Below are positions 33,697 to 46,700 of a stretch of 64,000 nucleotides of DNA, one piece after another. Source of the DNA: Phallusia fumigata (lineage: Eukaryota; Chordata; Ascidiacea; Phlebobranchia; Ascidiidae); the NCBI GenBank assembly GCA_008931825.1, contig QXVZ01031190.1:7037-71036 (forward strand). The letters run 5' to 3'. A program made the position numbers and the translations under genes. Every line of letters starts with the position of its first letter. The stretch's first letter is position 1. The notes under the pieces are model-generated. The model saw nothing but the letters and a program-made list of their open reading frames with translations, searched no databases and had not been told where the DNA came from.

Positions 33697-36335
33697 CAGT
33701 ATGCTTTCGAGGTGAAACCCGACTGTAATTTGCGAATTGCCAGTTGCCACTCTGAAAAAAAAAAAAAATAAACAGAATTAAATTAGTGCTACAGAAGTGC
33801 ATTAAAATCAACCTCGAATGTGTACCATTACAGTGTCGGTGGTGAATCAACCGCTTTTTTTAACCTAATGCGTGTCGTGCGAATTTCATGCCCGTGGCAT
33901 TTTGACCGGGACATTAGATTCGCCGTTCGGAACGTTATATGCGTGTTATGCAACATGCTTTTACGCCTTACGTTGCGGTCGAAACGTCGTTTCATTTACA
34001 TGCTGCAGACGCCAAAGTTGACAACCTTTTGAAGGTCACGGTTAAACGCGTAATGTAGCCTTTACCATTTCAATCTTTCAATGTTTAATGCGCCAAACCA
34101 TAGGTCGCAAAGATCTATAACCATGGCTGCAACAAACGCTCAGTAAAACACTTGGTGTCGCAGTCTTTATTTTGCTTGGGTCTCAGTTTGTTAAGTGATA
34201 CAGCGAAAAGCAAAAAGGATCGCTTTAACAAAGTAACCGTCGTTTACTTAGTTTAGCTTAAAACAATATAAGCATATTTGTTATACTGTACGCAAAGGCA
34301 GGTAATTGCATATTACTAATATTATTTCCCAAACAGACCCTTCTTTTCAAAGGAATTGTGCCAAGACGCTCAAATAGGAAATTCGCAGGGCATTTTTAAA
34401 TAACAATTTCCAAAGATAAAAGGTAAAGCTACGAGAACTTAATAGGTTCAAAGTTAGAGTTTATGTGTTATTTTGACACTTTCCATAGGGGCCCCAAGTT
34501 CAATTGTAAAAGTCATCGCCCAAAAATGCTTATCATTTCGGCGCTTCTTTATTTCACTTTTGCTGCTTTATTTTGGCGCCACGAGGTCTTAATCATGGAT
34601 TTTTGTCCTAAATGTTGTTTCATTCATATTTCCTCACTTAAGATGTCGGCCCTGACATTTAGCGGTCCCTGGTGACATATACCTGTAAGCAGTTACCGCT
34701 GAGCGAATCGCGAAAGAGATGCATAATGGACGCTTTTGAGTTCTGTGGTGTAACCTGCTTTGAACAGACATATGGCCGACCTGCCCACAAAACGATGGAG
34801 TCGTTAGAGCTGAGTAAGAAGACAGATAGGTGTTGCACAAATCGTGAATATCTAGCAAGCCGCATCGAATCAAGTTCACTAATTAAAATATTTCAACCAG
34901 ATCCATTATTGTATAAGCGCCAAGTTCGGCGCGAAAGAAGTTAATAAGGCGATAGATGGGTTCGACAATCTTTTGAATGCAGTGTGCCAGTTTATAAATC
35001 ATCAAAATGGTAAAGACTTCGCGTGCCAACATTTTTGTGTGTGGTATAGGTTGGTAGCAACTGAAAAAGCTGGTTTAATTTTACACGCGCTTTTTGTAGC
35101 TCGTTGCTGCAGTTGCACTGCACTTACAGATAAACAAAAAAGAAGGCACATAACTTTGCCTTTTAAGGTTTAAAAAATGTCAGTGTAAACAGCTCAGTGT
35201 AAACAAGTACCTAAAACTAGAAAATCACAACCGATAAACACAAACGTTGTAACAGTAATAGACTATAATTCGTGGTTGTTAACGCGTACCACGACTCGAC
35301 ACCCGCAATAGATAATAACTTTATGGGTCCGGGACCTGGCCTACATCTTAGTACCAATATTAAATTTTAACGTTCTAAAAATCCATTTGCTTTCAAAGGC
35401 AAAGATTACTTTATGGTAAACTAATTTGTTTTAAGGTTAAAGCTTTATTCATTATATGAAACAAACTATTGACAGGTTTTCATGCAAAACTATTCAGTTT
35501 TACGAATCCTTCTGACGTCGCCGTTTAATTGCACCAGATATGGCCAAACCATGCTTTTGCACCAGGCACCGAAGCCTCAAGACGGCTTTGCAACTTACAA
35601 CAACAAAATTCGGTATACGCGTCTAACAAACTACAACGTCAGCTACAAACCTTGACGTAAAAACAATGACGGATGACGTATGGTTATAACACTTCAACTC
35701 TTGACAAAGGACAATGACGTATAGTAATGACGCCAAACAAGACTTTAGGTAAAGACGCACAACAGCGCAATAATCCTTTGCGTATTGTGCTTTTGGTTTA
35801 GACTTGGTGTGGATATCAAGTAAATACCTGCACCGTCGCCGATGGCACCAATGCCAGAATGACGAGCAAAGCCATGGCCGCATTCCAGACGAAAAGTGCC
35901 CGGGGAACACTGCGGTTTGGCAGTGCGATGGACAGGCGATGATTTGGCACCGTCATACGTCAATCAAATGCATCGCAGGCGCCGCCCTAGGGATTCACCC
36001 GTTACGCCCTCGAGACGTAGGTGAATCGCACCTGGCTAAACCATAACCTCTCAACGTGTGTATATAAGCACAAGTGCCAGAGAGGTTGGATCAGAGGTGG
36101 AAAAGTTTTTGACCGGAAGGTTGACCGGAGTTGTGAAAGAGAGGGCGCGCTTTTGCACAAGTTGTGTCGTATTTTTCGTCGAGAATGGTTAATGTGGTTA
36201 TCATGTGCAAAGAGGTTCGGTAAACCATTCTACCGCTTACGTTGTCAAGTCAGGATTGAAGTTTTATGATGCGGTCGCTAAGTCTTTTGGTTATAATGTG
36301 CCAGAACCGTATACTTATGAAATGCTTGCGAAATG
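33697..36335. other. Gene-free stretch
   Basis: No coding exon, RNA gene or well-formed repeat was recognised. Several short frames occur on both strands but none looks like protein-coding sequence. Confidence 0.45.
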
Positions 36336-36339
36336 TGCA

Positions 36340-36740
36340 TACGTGAAGTTTGTACTTATAAACGTACATGGAGAAATGTACACGTAAATAGTACGTTTGA
36401 AAATTAGCACACGTAAAAAATGTGTAGAATTAGCACGAATGAAAAAATGTGCACACGCAAAACCTGTACCTAAAAACAGGGCACATTGAAAAATGTACAT
36501 GAAAAAAAAAGTTCAACGTGTACAAAGTGATCACAAGTAAAATGTACTATTAAAAAATTTGCGCTAGAACAATTCTCCACATAAAAACGTGTACAATTCG
36601 CAGGAGTAAAAACAATACGCACATTCAAATGTACACAATTTGCACACGTAAAATGTGGTCCTGTGAAATGAACACGTGAAAAAATCGCACTCATATAAAG
36701 TGTGTACTCATGTGCGCAAGTTGGGTACATTTTGAAATAA
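36340..36740. repeat. Degenerate tandem array of ACACGTAAAAATGTG-type units
   Basis: Words such as CACACGTAAAAAATGTG, ACGTGTACAATTCGCA and AAATGTACACAATTTGCA recur every 20-30 bp over about 400 bp, with drift and indels. Units mix ACGT, GTAC and GTGCAC palindromic cores. The open frames across it are a by-product of the repeat. Confidence 0.65.
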
Positions 36741-36939
36741 AAATGTGCTGTTAGAAAAGTTGCCCGTAAGATTTAAAAGGCAGTGGCACACGTGGAGTTA
36801 TGTAGAAAATAAACACGGAGTTAGTTCCAGAAAATGCATTGTAAATATCGTTATTCTTGCATTGAGTCAGCTTTTATCTCATTACAGTTTCATTGAATTA
36901 TTTTTATTTGTTTTTTTCAAAGTAGTTTGCGACTATTAG

Positions 36940-37065
36940 GTTCACCCTATCGGCCTTCGTTGTTTTACAACGGTGCAGCGTTTGTGGCTTAGCGAAAACA
37001 CAAGAGGTCGGGATGGGATTAGAACCTACAACCTTGCGCGCACTCCGCCACACGACGAAAAATGT
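36940..37065 (-). mobile_element. tRNA-like SINE fragment
   Basis: On the minus strand, box B-like GGTTCTAATCC lies within GCAAGGTTGTAGGTTCTAAT, closely matching GCAAGGTTGTGGGTTCTAAT of the SINE at 10.05 kb. The downstream body differs, so it is a relative or a truncated copy. Confidence 0.6.
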
Positions 37066-37796
37066 AGTAAAACAACAAACTAATAGATACCAAAGGAGAT
37101 TTTCTTGTGAACTTGTTTATTTTTTACAAACAAATACATTGTTACTAGCTTGTAATGTTTGCTTGTATTGTCTGAGAACGGCAATGAAATCATTATCATT
37201 GGGCGACAATTTGGCGACATTTAAGGAATTTTCATTAGAAACGTAATCCTGGGCCACTATTATCGTTTCAAATCTAACACTAGAATTTAACCACAGCCGG
37301 GAAACAGCATGTTATGTCAAGTTAAAAATGCCGAAATAGTAAATAATCAGTCTTCAGACCGTAAACCGGGCGGTGCTTGATTAAAGCCTTCGACAGATCC
37401 GCCTAAATCCTGCTTGTAACTTCTCAATTGAACGTAAGTGCGAAAAAGTTTTAATCAAATGCAGAAGAAAGGGACAGCCGGAGAGACCTCTGGTAAAAAG
37501 CCGCAGAAATTGCTACCGATCAATTGATTCGCGGAACACGCATTTGTGTTTTGGCAACCTTATAGCATTCTAAACAGCTGTCTATGCGTGCTTAAGTAGC
37601 GACTGTCAGTGTGATTACGTAAACGAAAATATGCGAATGAAGCTATAGCAGCAGTCTTTGTTCGAAATTGAGGGTTGGCAAAATAGGAAATGTCAACAAA
37701 TTAACGGGTATCAGTAACAAGCCTTTTGGATATTTTTTAGAATCTGAAAAACTTTGCAAGCCCCGGATTCCGTTAGATATCTGAATGATAAACAAC
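37066..37796. other. Upstream flank of the serine protease gene
   Basis: No exon or RNA gene was recognised. It presumably carries the promoter of the plus-strand protease gene. Confidence 0.4.
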
Positions 37797-40700
37797 ATGG
37801 GTATTTCATTGAAACTTTTGCTGATCCTTGTCTGTGTAAACGCCTGCTTCGCATTTTCACATGCAGCAACCAACCCAAGGTACGTACGAAGAATAACGTT
37901 GCCCAAGTTTAAGCGCTGTGATTGTTGCAAAGAAATATAAATTTTCTTGTTATAAAAGTGCAGAAATGCAAACCAATATAAACGTCGCAGCTTTTGGAGA
38001 ACAATGTGTAAATTGCATTACAGTGTTCGTATTTATCTAAGCGAGTCTTATGTCTGAGTCTAAGTCAAGACCGAGTCCTTGTTTTTTAGTGACTCGAGTC
38101 AAGTCGAGAATTTACAGAGACTCGACACGAGTCAGTTCAAGTCATGGCTTTCAAAAGATTCAACTTGACTCGAGTCACACCCAGTTAAGGACATCACTTG
38201 ACTTTAGTCACCAAAATGATGATTGATTTTCGAGCAACTGACGTTATTTCATCGACATATCTGGCCCAAACAATTTTTTTTCGACGGTCGCGTATAAACC
38301 GCAAAGATTGTTGGCCCGCTAAGTCTTTAATTATTAGGAGATGCCAAATTTGGATTAAAACTTGACTTGAGCGCTGCGATGACTTGGTACAAGCATGACT
38401 TATGTAATGTCTCCACAAACGCTCGACTTGACGCGAGACTCGCCGAGTGAATGACTCGGTGATTTGAGAATAAAGACTCATCTACAACTTTCATGCATTT
38501 TGCCATTTTCATTTCGTTTCTGACTGCTAGATTTATGTCCTTTAACCGTGATGGCCCTATAATAGGCATAGAATTACCGTGGTGAACCTTGTGTTATTAT
38601 AGTGGAATGTTCTGCTATCTCAGACGTTTATTTTTGTTCTAAGATATTTATGTTACAGTGCCCCAACTCATCAAAATCGTTCGGCCACACTTTTTTCGAT
38701 GTTTTGTTCAACTAATTAAAGTGTTTGTATTATAGGGGAAAAAATGTTATGTGATGTTTTGTTTTCACACAGAATCAGATCCTTGTCCGACACAATACTT
38801 CAACGAGTATTGCAAGGTATGACATTCTTTTGCAGCTTTGTTGCGTTTGTTTATCTTGATCTTTGCAAGTAATTATTCACGGTTTAGCAAATGCAACAAA
38901 CATAATTGTTTCCTCTCGGAATCGTATTGCAAACTGTTGCTTAACAAAGTTCCTTCAGGCAACTATACCCGGTGGCCTGGAACAAAACCGCACATAAGAC
39001 AAGAAAACTTTCCGCAAGACACGACATTTTGCACGGGATTTCACAATGTTTGTGAATTGAGCACGGATAAAATGCCAGCATGATAAAAGCCGTAACACTA
39101 AACTTTTCTTGGTAAAATTACAAACCATGATAATGGAAATAAAGCTAACGCTGCCGGAGATATTTATAAAAAAAACTTCCTCTGAAAATTGTTTTACTTT
39201 TACCGCCAAAATCAAACATGCATACATAATGTTTTCGTGTTACACCTTGAAGAAGTCGGGCTGATTGGACGTCAAAACGTCGGTAAAAATGAAACAATTA
39301 ACACCGTTATTGATGACACCATAGTAATGTTAAAGACGGGTGTGTGCCATGAGCACAAAAGTTAAGCAAAAAACTTTGATTGATTTGGATGGTGGAATCA
39401 AAAAAAGATCCTTGTAGTTGGATATTTTTCATTAACTAGACGGGACATCAAAGCGCTGTGAAAACTTTAACGTTATGGAAGATAACATATTTTGAACAGA
39501 AGCCTAAACAAAAGTTTCTCAAAGTCAACCCTTAACTCTGTATAAAGCAGTTATACACAAAGCGCAACGTATACATTCGTATGTAAAAGTAAATGTTGTG
39601 TAAAAGGTTATGTCAAAGCGGTTGTTTTAACATTAAAAGGTACATAGCAAGTAAAAATAGCAGTCATTGGTCTACCGCATTCATGTTTCAAGAGTTATCT
39701 GATTAATACAAGGCCGTCAGGTCACCGGTCGATCCCGCACAAAATCTTCCGGTATCTCTGATCTAAATATAGATTAGCAAACTCTTAGGGTGTCCGGTTA
39801 ACTCACCACAATTACGCAGACCTGAGCTTGCATAACGCAAATGACTCATTGCGTCTCGGTAGGCGTGGCGAGCCCTTTGTGCAGGCGTCTCGGTAGGCGT
39901 GGCAAGCCCTTTGTGCAGGCAGGAGTTTTCACAGGTAACACTGCGTGGTCATCAGAACGAAGCAGTTTATGAATAAGTGAAAGTGGAATAACTGGCTTCA
40001 ACGCCGTATTTTAGGAATTTAAAAATAACCTTAATTAAATTCCAGTAACACAAGATACGGACTATGTTAAAGCGATGTAATCTATTTAATACATACAAGT
40101 TCTCCGGCAGTTATGTTTTTAACTAAGTTCTCCTTTTGTTATGCTACACAAACTTTGAAAGTTGACCGCACTCTAAAATTAGAAAGTTGAACAGGTGTAC
40201 AGGTGCCTCTGTGATAACTAGTAGAACCGCCCTTTTGGTACACGCTTGTCAAGTCCACGTGATTATAACGTTTTCACTTCATGCAGGTGAAGGTGACCTT
40301 CACAGGGCAGCACAGGAGGATTCTTATCAGGACTCGGACGAAAGTGAAAGCGACCATGACGACCTGACCCGGTAAAAATGTTGACATTTAATTTGCGTTT
40401 CCGGTTCTACCAGGAAGTAGCGGATTTCGCACTATGTGGCAAACTCGCGATGAAAGCTATCGATCGGCCGCCGCGGGTTTGTCAGTTGCGCGACGTGGTT
40501 GATTCACAGGCGTTTTCTCCTTACACAAATCCAGAAAGGTTAGCATCAAACGAGACGTTCGTAATTAAAGGAAACTGGTGACACACCGCCTTGACAAAAT
40601 CAAACATTTCATGCCAAAAGTGGACAAGCAGCAGGGAAGAAAAAGTATATAGACCTAAAAAAACTGCGTGAAAAAGTGCTTGCCCAATAACTAAGAAAGA

Positions 40701-43700
40701 GAGTTTGGGACATGTTGTTGGACGGTGCATCTTTAGAGTAAAAATCGTGTACTGCGCATGCGCACTGGGCTTTTACAAATGTGTACTTTTGGTAAGGGTT
40801 TTGTCGCCTGGTCCGAAGAACGTAATAAAAGTATGCATAAAAATGTTCGAAAGTTCGTCGTCAAGCGAATTGAAACAAGAATCGTTGCTGTAATGTTACA
40901 TGTGCAAAAACTGAGAATTATTTCGGCACCAATATTCCTGTCCATGGAAAATCGAAATGTGGTTATGCTTTTGCCACAAGTAAGCTTTGCGACAAACATA
41001 TAGTCGATATTGTGCAGAAAAACGCGTTTATTGGTCGTTGGAAGTTAAAACGCAAATACCGCACGTTACTTCAGGCAATGTTTCGTAACTCGCCACCACG
41101 AAGTGAACAAACAACATATTTCAGGCTATGGCTCGTTTTTGTACCTTGTGGTGAGTTTTAAGATACAGAAAAGAGCGGAAAAATTCAAAAGGTTCTATTT
41201 GAATTAGGATCTGACATTAAGGCGTTTAGGGTGCAGTATATATTTTTAATATTTTCACGGACTAATTTTGGTTTGCTTAAATCTTTTTTCATGCTGGTTT
41301 GAATTGAAACAGGCCAATCGTCGATAATCTTATCGTGTGTTGACTTGCCACAGATATTGTTCAATATAAACAATCACAGCGTCCTAAATAGCACGGTAAA
41401 ACTTTGTGCATTATACAAGAGCCTATACAATTATCATTGTAAATAAACAAAGGTGATCGTTAAACAGAAGCGTTCATTGCCGAGATTGAACTTGTAATTT
41501 TGCTCGTTTCGCGGGTATGCTATAGGTTTCGTCTGCGACTTCGAATTTACGCTAAACCCTTTGCAAAAAGGCCTCAAATTTTGGTAATTTTTTGCAGAGA
41601 AACACAACTGGACCAACTGAGTTTTCAACTTGACACCAGATCTTCGCTACAGTGTTCTCAAAGTACGTTGATCAATTTGTTTTACCGCAAAGTCTTTTAT
41701 CCACTCTGCCGTAATCGAACTTTTCCATTTTGACAGAACTTTCTGTTGCTATAATTAATCAAAACGTAAATGCCTATTTACCCCAAAACTGCTTCAATGA
41801 TTGAAATGCGTTTCTGGTGTCCATATGTGTGCATAGATTGTCAGCTAAACTTCAAAGGAGATTTGTATAGACCTCATTTTGATTTTTCCCCAAGGGTTCG
41901 AAAATGCAACTTCTTTTAACGCAGGGCAGCGAGTAATTAGCGGCGACCCAGTACAAGTAAATGGTGAGTGCCGGAGATGCGGACAGAGTTGCTGTAGCCG
42001 ACTCACCAAAAGAATACCAGGCGAGTTCTTATAAGCAGAACACACAAAAAATTAGCAACACAACAAAGTAATTGCGCGAAATAATATTGTCAATCAGAAA
42101 TCTCAAACTGATATGCGTCGCGACGCCCTGCCTAGTTTTCCAAAAGCGTCGCACAAATCCGTTTCGTTGCTAAAGTGTTTTTGTATTTATAAATACAACT
42201 TTGATAATAAGTGTCTTTATGAAATTCTTATCGCTGGTGCGTCAAATGTCCAAGTAACTTTTCCGAAGGCGTCGCATTGAAAAAACGAAATACTGTTGTA
42301 AACCGTCATTTGAGTTTTTACTTACAGATAAATGTTTCAGACTCAGCTTTTTGCCTGTATAATGTAATACGTGGTTCATATTCCAACTGCATAAGAATAT
42401 TTTTGTTTCAAATGGGACAAAAAGTGGCTACGCTAAAAAAACAATTTATCGGTAACAGATATTTCTAACAGTGCAAACCAATATCAAATCTGTGACCTAA
42501 CGATCTTTAAAGCAAACCCATCGACCACCTCTAAATTAAAATCGTTTTGTAGGGGGTCAGAATGCCATGCAGGGAGAGTTTCCTTGGCACGCAGCGATTT
42601 TTCGCAGGAGCCGCGGCAGGAACGGTTGGATGTTAGTTTGCGGAGGAGCTCTAGTTTCGAGCAAACACGTACTGACCGCTGCCCATTGTGTAAACGCGTT
42701 GTGTAACCAGCCAAGCAGAAGGTAAATATTTTTTGTTACTTGAATTTTTTTCATTTAAATTATTCCCGAAAGGCGGAAAAATTGCAATAATGAGTTCACC
42801 AATCTGCTCATTGCTATCTGTCGTATCATTTCTTAACTGATTTTGTTTTTTAAAGTTGGTTAATTTCAACTTGGGCTCCGTTTGGTGGAAGCAATGTCGC
42901 TTAGATTTCTAGCTCAAGAAAACGCAGGCGACCGATACAGGACCAGAACGCACAACCTTGGGTGCAAGCACAGAACTTGGTGTATATTTAAAATGTTTCA
43001 GTGTAGGGTGGTCTCTGCGTGTTATAGAGGGAATGTAGATCGCAATCCCAAAACACTCTGAAATAAAAACAAAAAAACGCTTTTGCTTAACAAACATGAT
43101 TCTCAGGGTTGGCAATTTTTAGCGAGCACCAACGCATGGTACTAAAAGGTATTTTAAAGACAGAGATTGTTACGCCACATCTAATTCTTTTAGTCAACTG
43201 TCATGAAAACCACTTGCACTTGTAGTAAATTCATAGACAATATATGTATTACAAACAGAAGTTTGCTAGTTAAAGGATTTCGAATTGTTGAAATCAACTA
43301 CAAGCCGTAAGCAGCGGGATTTATTCAAAGAACCACCAACAAAATCTTGAGCTGGTACAAGCATTACGAAACAAATATCACCCAAAAGCAATTGAGATTA
43401 CATTGTTGGATAAAAGTTATTTGGTACCTTGTACGATCTAAATCAACAACGAAAATTAATTTTGATCTCATGTAGGTTCGGCGCTGTTTTTATGCGCCTT
43501 ATACATTTCATAAAGTCCAACGAAAAACATTTCCCAAATCGTGGAACACACTTTTGTGTTTATTGTCACCCATAACTTAACTCGACTTTGAAGGTCCCAA
43601 GGTCATAGATTTGTTTGTCGATTTTGCAAACAACTGTTTGTAAAGCACCGCAAAAAGCTCCACGGACCGCCTGATACCTGATTATGCAACTGCGGGTTCA

Positions 43701-46700
43701 CGGAAGGTTAATTTTAAATAGAGTGTTATGAAACTCGTTGTCTTTGATGACAAAGTCTGTTTACCGAATAACAAAAATGCTGCAGTAAAGATTCTTATCG
43801 CAACAGTAAGTCAAACTGCACCGTAACGCATAAATCACTTAAATGTCTCGAGACCAAAAACACGCCAAACTGCTTCTGCGCAGATACAAGCCGCAAAAAA
43901 ATTCGACAAAAACTGTTTAATAATCGACGCGTAGTGGTAAGAATAGCAAGCCAGCCTGTCGATATTTTTTCCTTGATGTTGCCGATCACAAACAAATTAT
44001 TTTCAGTGGGTGAAGGGTCGAAACAAGAAATGTTAAAGGCAAAAATTGTTCTAAAGGTGCGAAGATCCTTTCAACCTTTCGAGGTTATGATTTATTTAAT
44101 GTTTCATTTTAAAATCGAGCTTTTGCTTACTCGGCCCGGCCGCACAAGTTTGGCAAATATTTTCCCACAGGCCCTAGGCGGTCGAGAATTAAATTTATGG
44201 GCCACGCCCAGAGAAAAAGCGGCCAAGTCTGCGGCAAAGTATACGCTGAATTTCGTCTAGTAATTCGGCGCGCAGCATTGTGTCAAAAACAGATTTGTCT
44301 CTGCTCATTTTATCTGATCAAATGCTGTGCGTTTGTTTGTTTTTTGATCTGTTTCGGCGTTGGGAAGCAAGAATGCAATTATCCGCCATGCGATTCAGAG
44401 TTGTTTATTTACAACTTTACATGGCGACAAACAAATACGAAGAATAAAATCTTTGAACCAGACTATGAAGTGGTGTCAGCCGTCACCAGCTACCACGTGC
44501 TGGTAAAACAAGGCTATAATACCCGCCAATTTACCAAGGATAACGCACATGCTGAGAGAGTACAAAATTTCTCTTGGAGAGATTGACATTCAACTGGACA
44601 ACCACGGTGTGCGAACAACCACTAGAGGGCTGCTCGATGTTGCGTCAGTGACTTGCCATTCAAGCTTCCGCAACAGCATGGATGGAATTAACCAGTAAGC
44701 GACGATGTTGCAAAATTTATTATTCGTGTAGTTTAGTGTTTTTTGGCAGAGGTCTTGACCCCCACAGCGCCAGCGGAACATTATTCTAATTTTTTTAATT
44801 ATTTTTTTAAAAGAAAAGTTGTTAAAAGCCAATTTGGAATAACAGGAATTATCTTTTTTTCTTTTCCTTTGCCAAATTTATGCCACAAAAAATCATTAAC
44901 TGTGCTTCAACAAAACGCTCAAAAGACAGTCGTTGAATGAATTGCTATTATGGGCAGCGGTGCATAACGTGGTAAAAACTCTCTAGCAGTATAATGATGG
45001 TAAAGGATCATCATTTTTTACATAGTTTTGTGTTTGTTAGAACCGCGATTTTTGCTAGAGTTAATGTTCTCAAGCTCTTTACCCCTAAATAGATAATACA
45101 ACCAGAAACACTTCATTGCCTGTTTTAATTCATGCTATACCTTTTTAATTTATGTCCATCTGGTTACGTTGCAGTTATGACGTGGCACTGCTAACACTAC
45201 GTCACAAAACAAACGCTCCAATCGCGTGCCTGACCAAGAATATGATTTCTATCAACGAAACACGACACTGTTACGGGATCGGTCACGGTCGAACAGGCAC
45301 AGGTACGTCATTCCTCACGGGTAATGACAACATAATTGGATCTATTTCTTCTAGTGTTTTTATAGTTTCGTTTTATTTAAACATATAAGCTCGTTTGTAT
45401 AAATTTCAAAAATGTTTGTTTCTATTGCTTGACTTCGTTACTTGTTTACACGAAAGAGTTTGCGAAGTCGTACACGCAAAGGTGTAGTGGCAATTTTATA
45501 AGTGCCGGAGCTCTCTGCATACCCCTATTACTCTTTTCTATTCCTCGACCCCTATGGGTCACTTGTAGAGGTGTCGGAGCGGAGCTATAGATGACGCAAT
45601 CTCACCTATTCCGTTACAAAGTTTTTATTTGTTTGTCAGAATGTTGGTCTTTGTGGTACCTGATAACAAGGTAAACCAAAGGCGTTTAGTCTAGTAATCC
45701 AGTATTCACTCACGTTTTGCTTTTTTCTATTTTTCACATCAAATAACTTGATGTTATTTACCTTAGGACGCGCGTTTTATGGAAATTCGCTGCTGAAGAA
45801 GGTTGCAGTTGACGTCACCGATGCTCTGTCGTGTAGAGAAACGTTTGGACACAACTTTGACATCAGACCAAACGTTCACGCATGCGCACACAGTGGTAAC
45901 CTCGGGACAGCCAGTTGCAAGGTTGGTTTGTTTGTAGCGAAAACTATAATAGCAGCAGGTTTGGCATGATGTCGCGTTTTCGGTTCAAAATATTACCTTT
46001 AAACACTGCATTACCCAGCTCCTCTATACCGTGAAAATGAGTTTGTAAAGCAATTACCATAAGTTGTAAAGCCATTTGGCCTTTTCAGAATTTTAGGCTG
46101 CTCGTTTCTGCGTGGTCTCGTTTTTGCGAGGCAGAGAAACCTCACAAAACTCCCGGGCGATTGAAAGTCGATTGCGTTCGCCGGAAATCTAGTTGACGCA
46201 ACAAACACACATTTTACGGTTTTCAGCGAAATTACGATGTCAATACTGTCAATAAACGCAGTCGTTTTCTTTCAATCGTCAAGACAAGGAAAAACGCCTG
46301 TCAAAATTTATGATTAGTTCGGTGAAAAAATTTCTAAACACCGTAGGTAGATATTCTCTTGACCACTACAGCGTGTACTATTTGGCCAACAAGCATTTCA
46401 GAAACAAATTTGTGTTTAAACATGCCGAAAAAACAAACATTATTTGTGTCGTTGCAAAACAGGTTATTCAAAACTACAGATACCAAAACTGTCAAACTAA
46501 ATCTGAACATCTTCTTGATTTACTAAAACGGTTTGTGGCAAAATAAACGCAGGTGTTGCGAACTAAAACGGTGGCACGAGTTTGTTGCAAACGTAAACTA
46601 AAGTAAAACACCGCCAGGCTGCCACATTATCTTGACTGTGTACATCGCACACATACACCTGTCAAAAGACTTGCAAGAAATCCACACCCACTAAACCAGT

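Noticed and set aside
36340-36740. CRISPR-like array
   Set aside because: Units drift in length and sequence with no constant repeat-spacer structure, and the genome is eukaryotic.
38838-39083. Cysteine-rich frame (CNKHNCFLSESYCK, later FCTGFHNVC) in the protease region
   Set aside because: It would need a phase that no upstream exon supplies and ends in a stop, while the chosen exon chain skips it with perfect phase.
40414-40538. Possible extra protease exon with splice-like ends (EVADFALCGK onward)
   Set aside because: Its entry phase (0) does not match the preceding exon (2), and joining there gives an immediate stop. It could belong to an alternative isoform.
44197-44586. 129-codon frame overlapping the protease exon at 44539-44694
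   Set aside because: It is in the wrong frame. The protease reading (LGEIDIQLDNHG) occupies the adjacent frame and matches S1 proteases.
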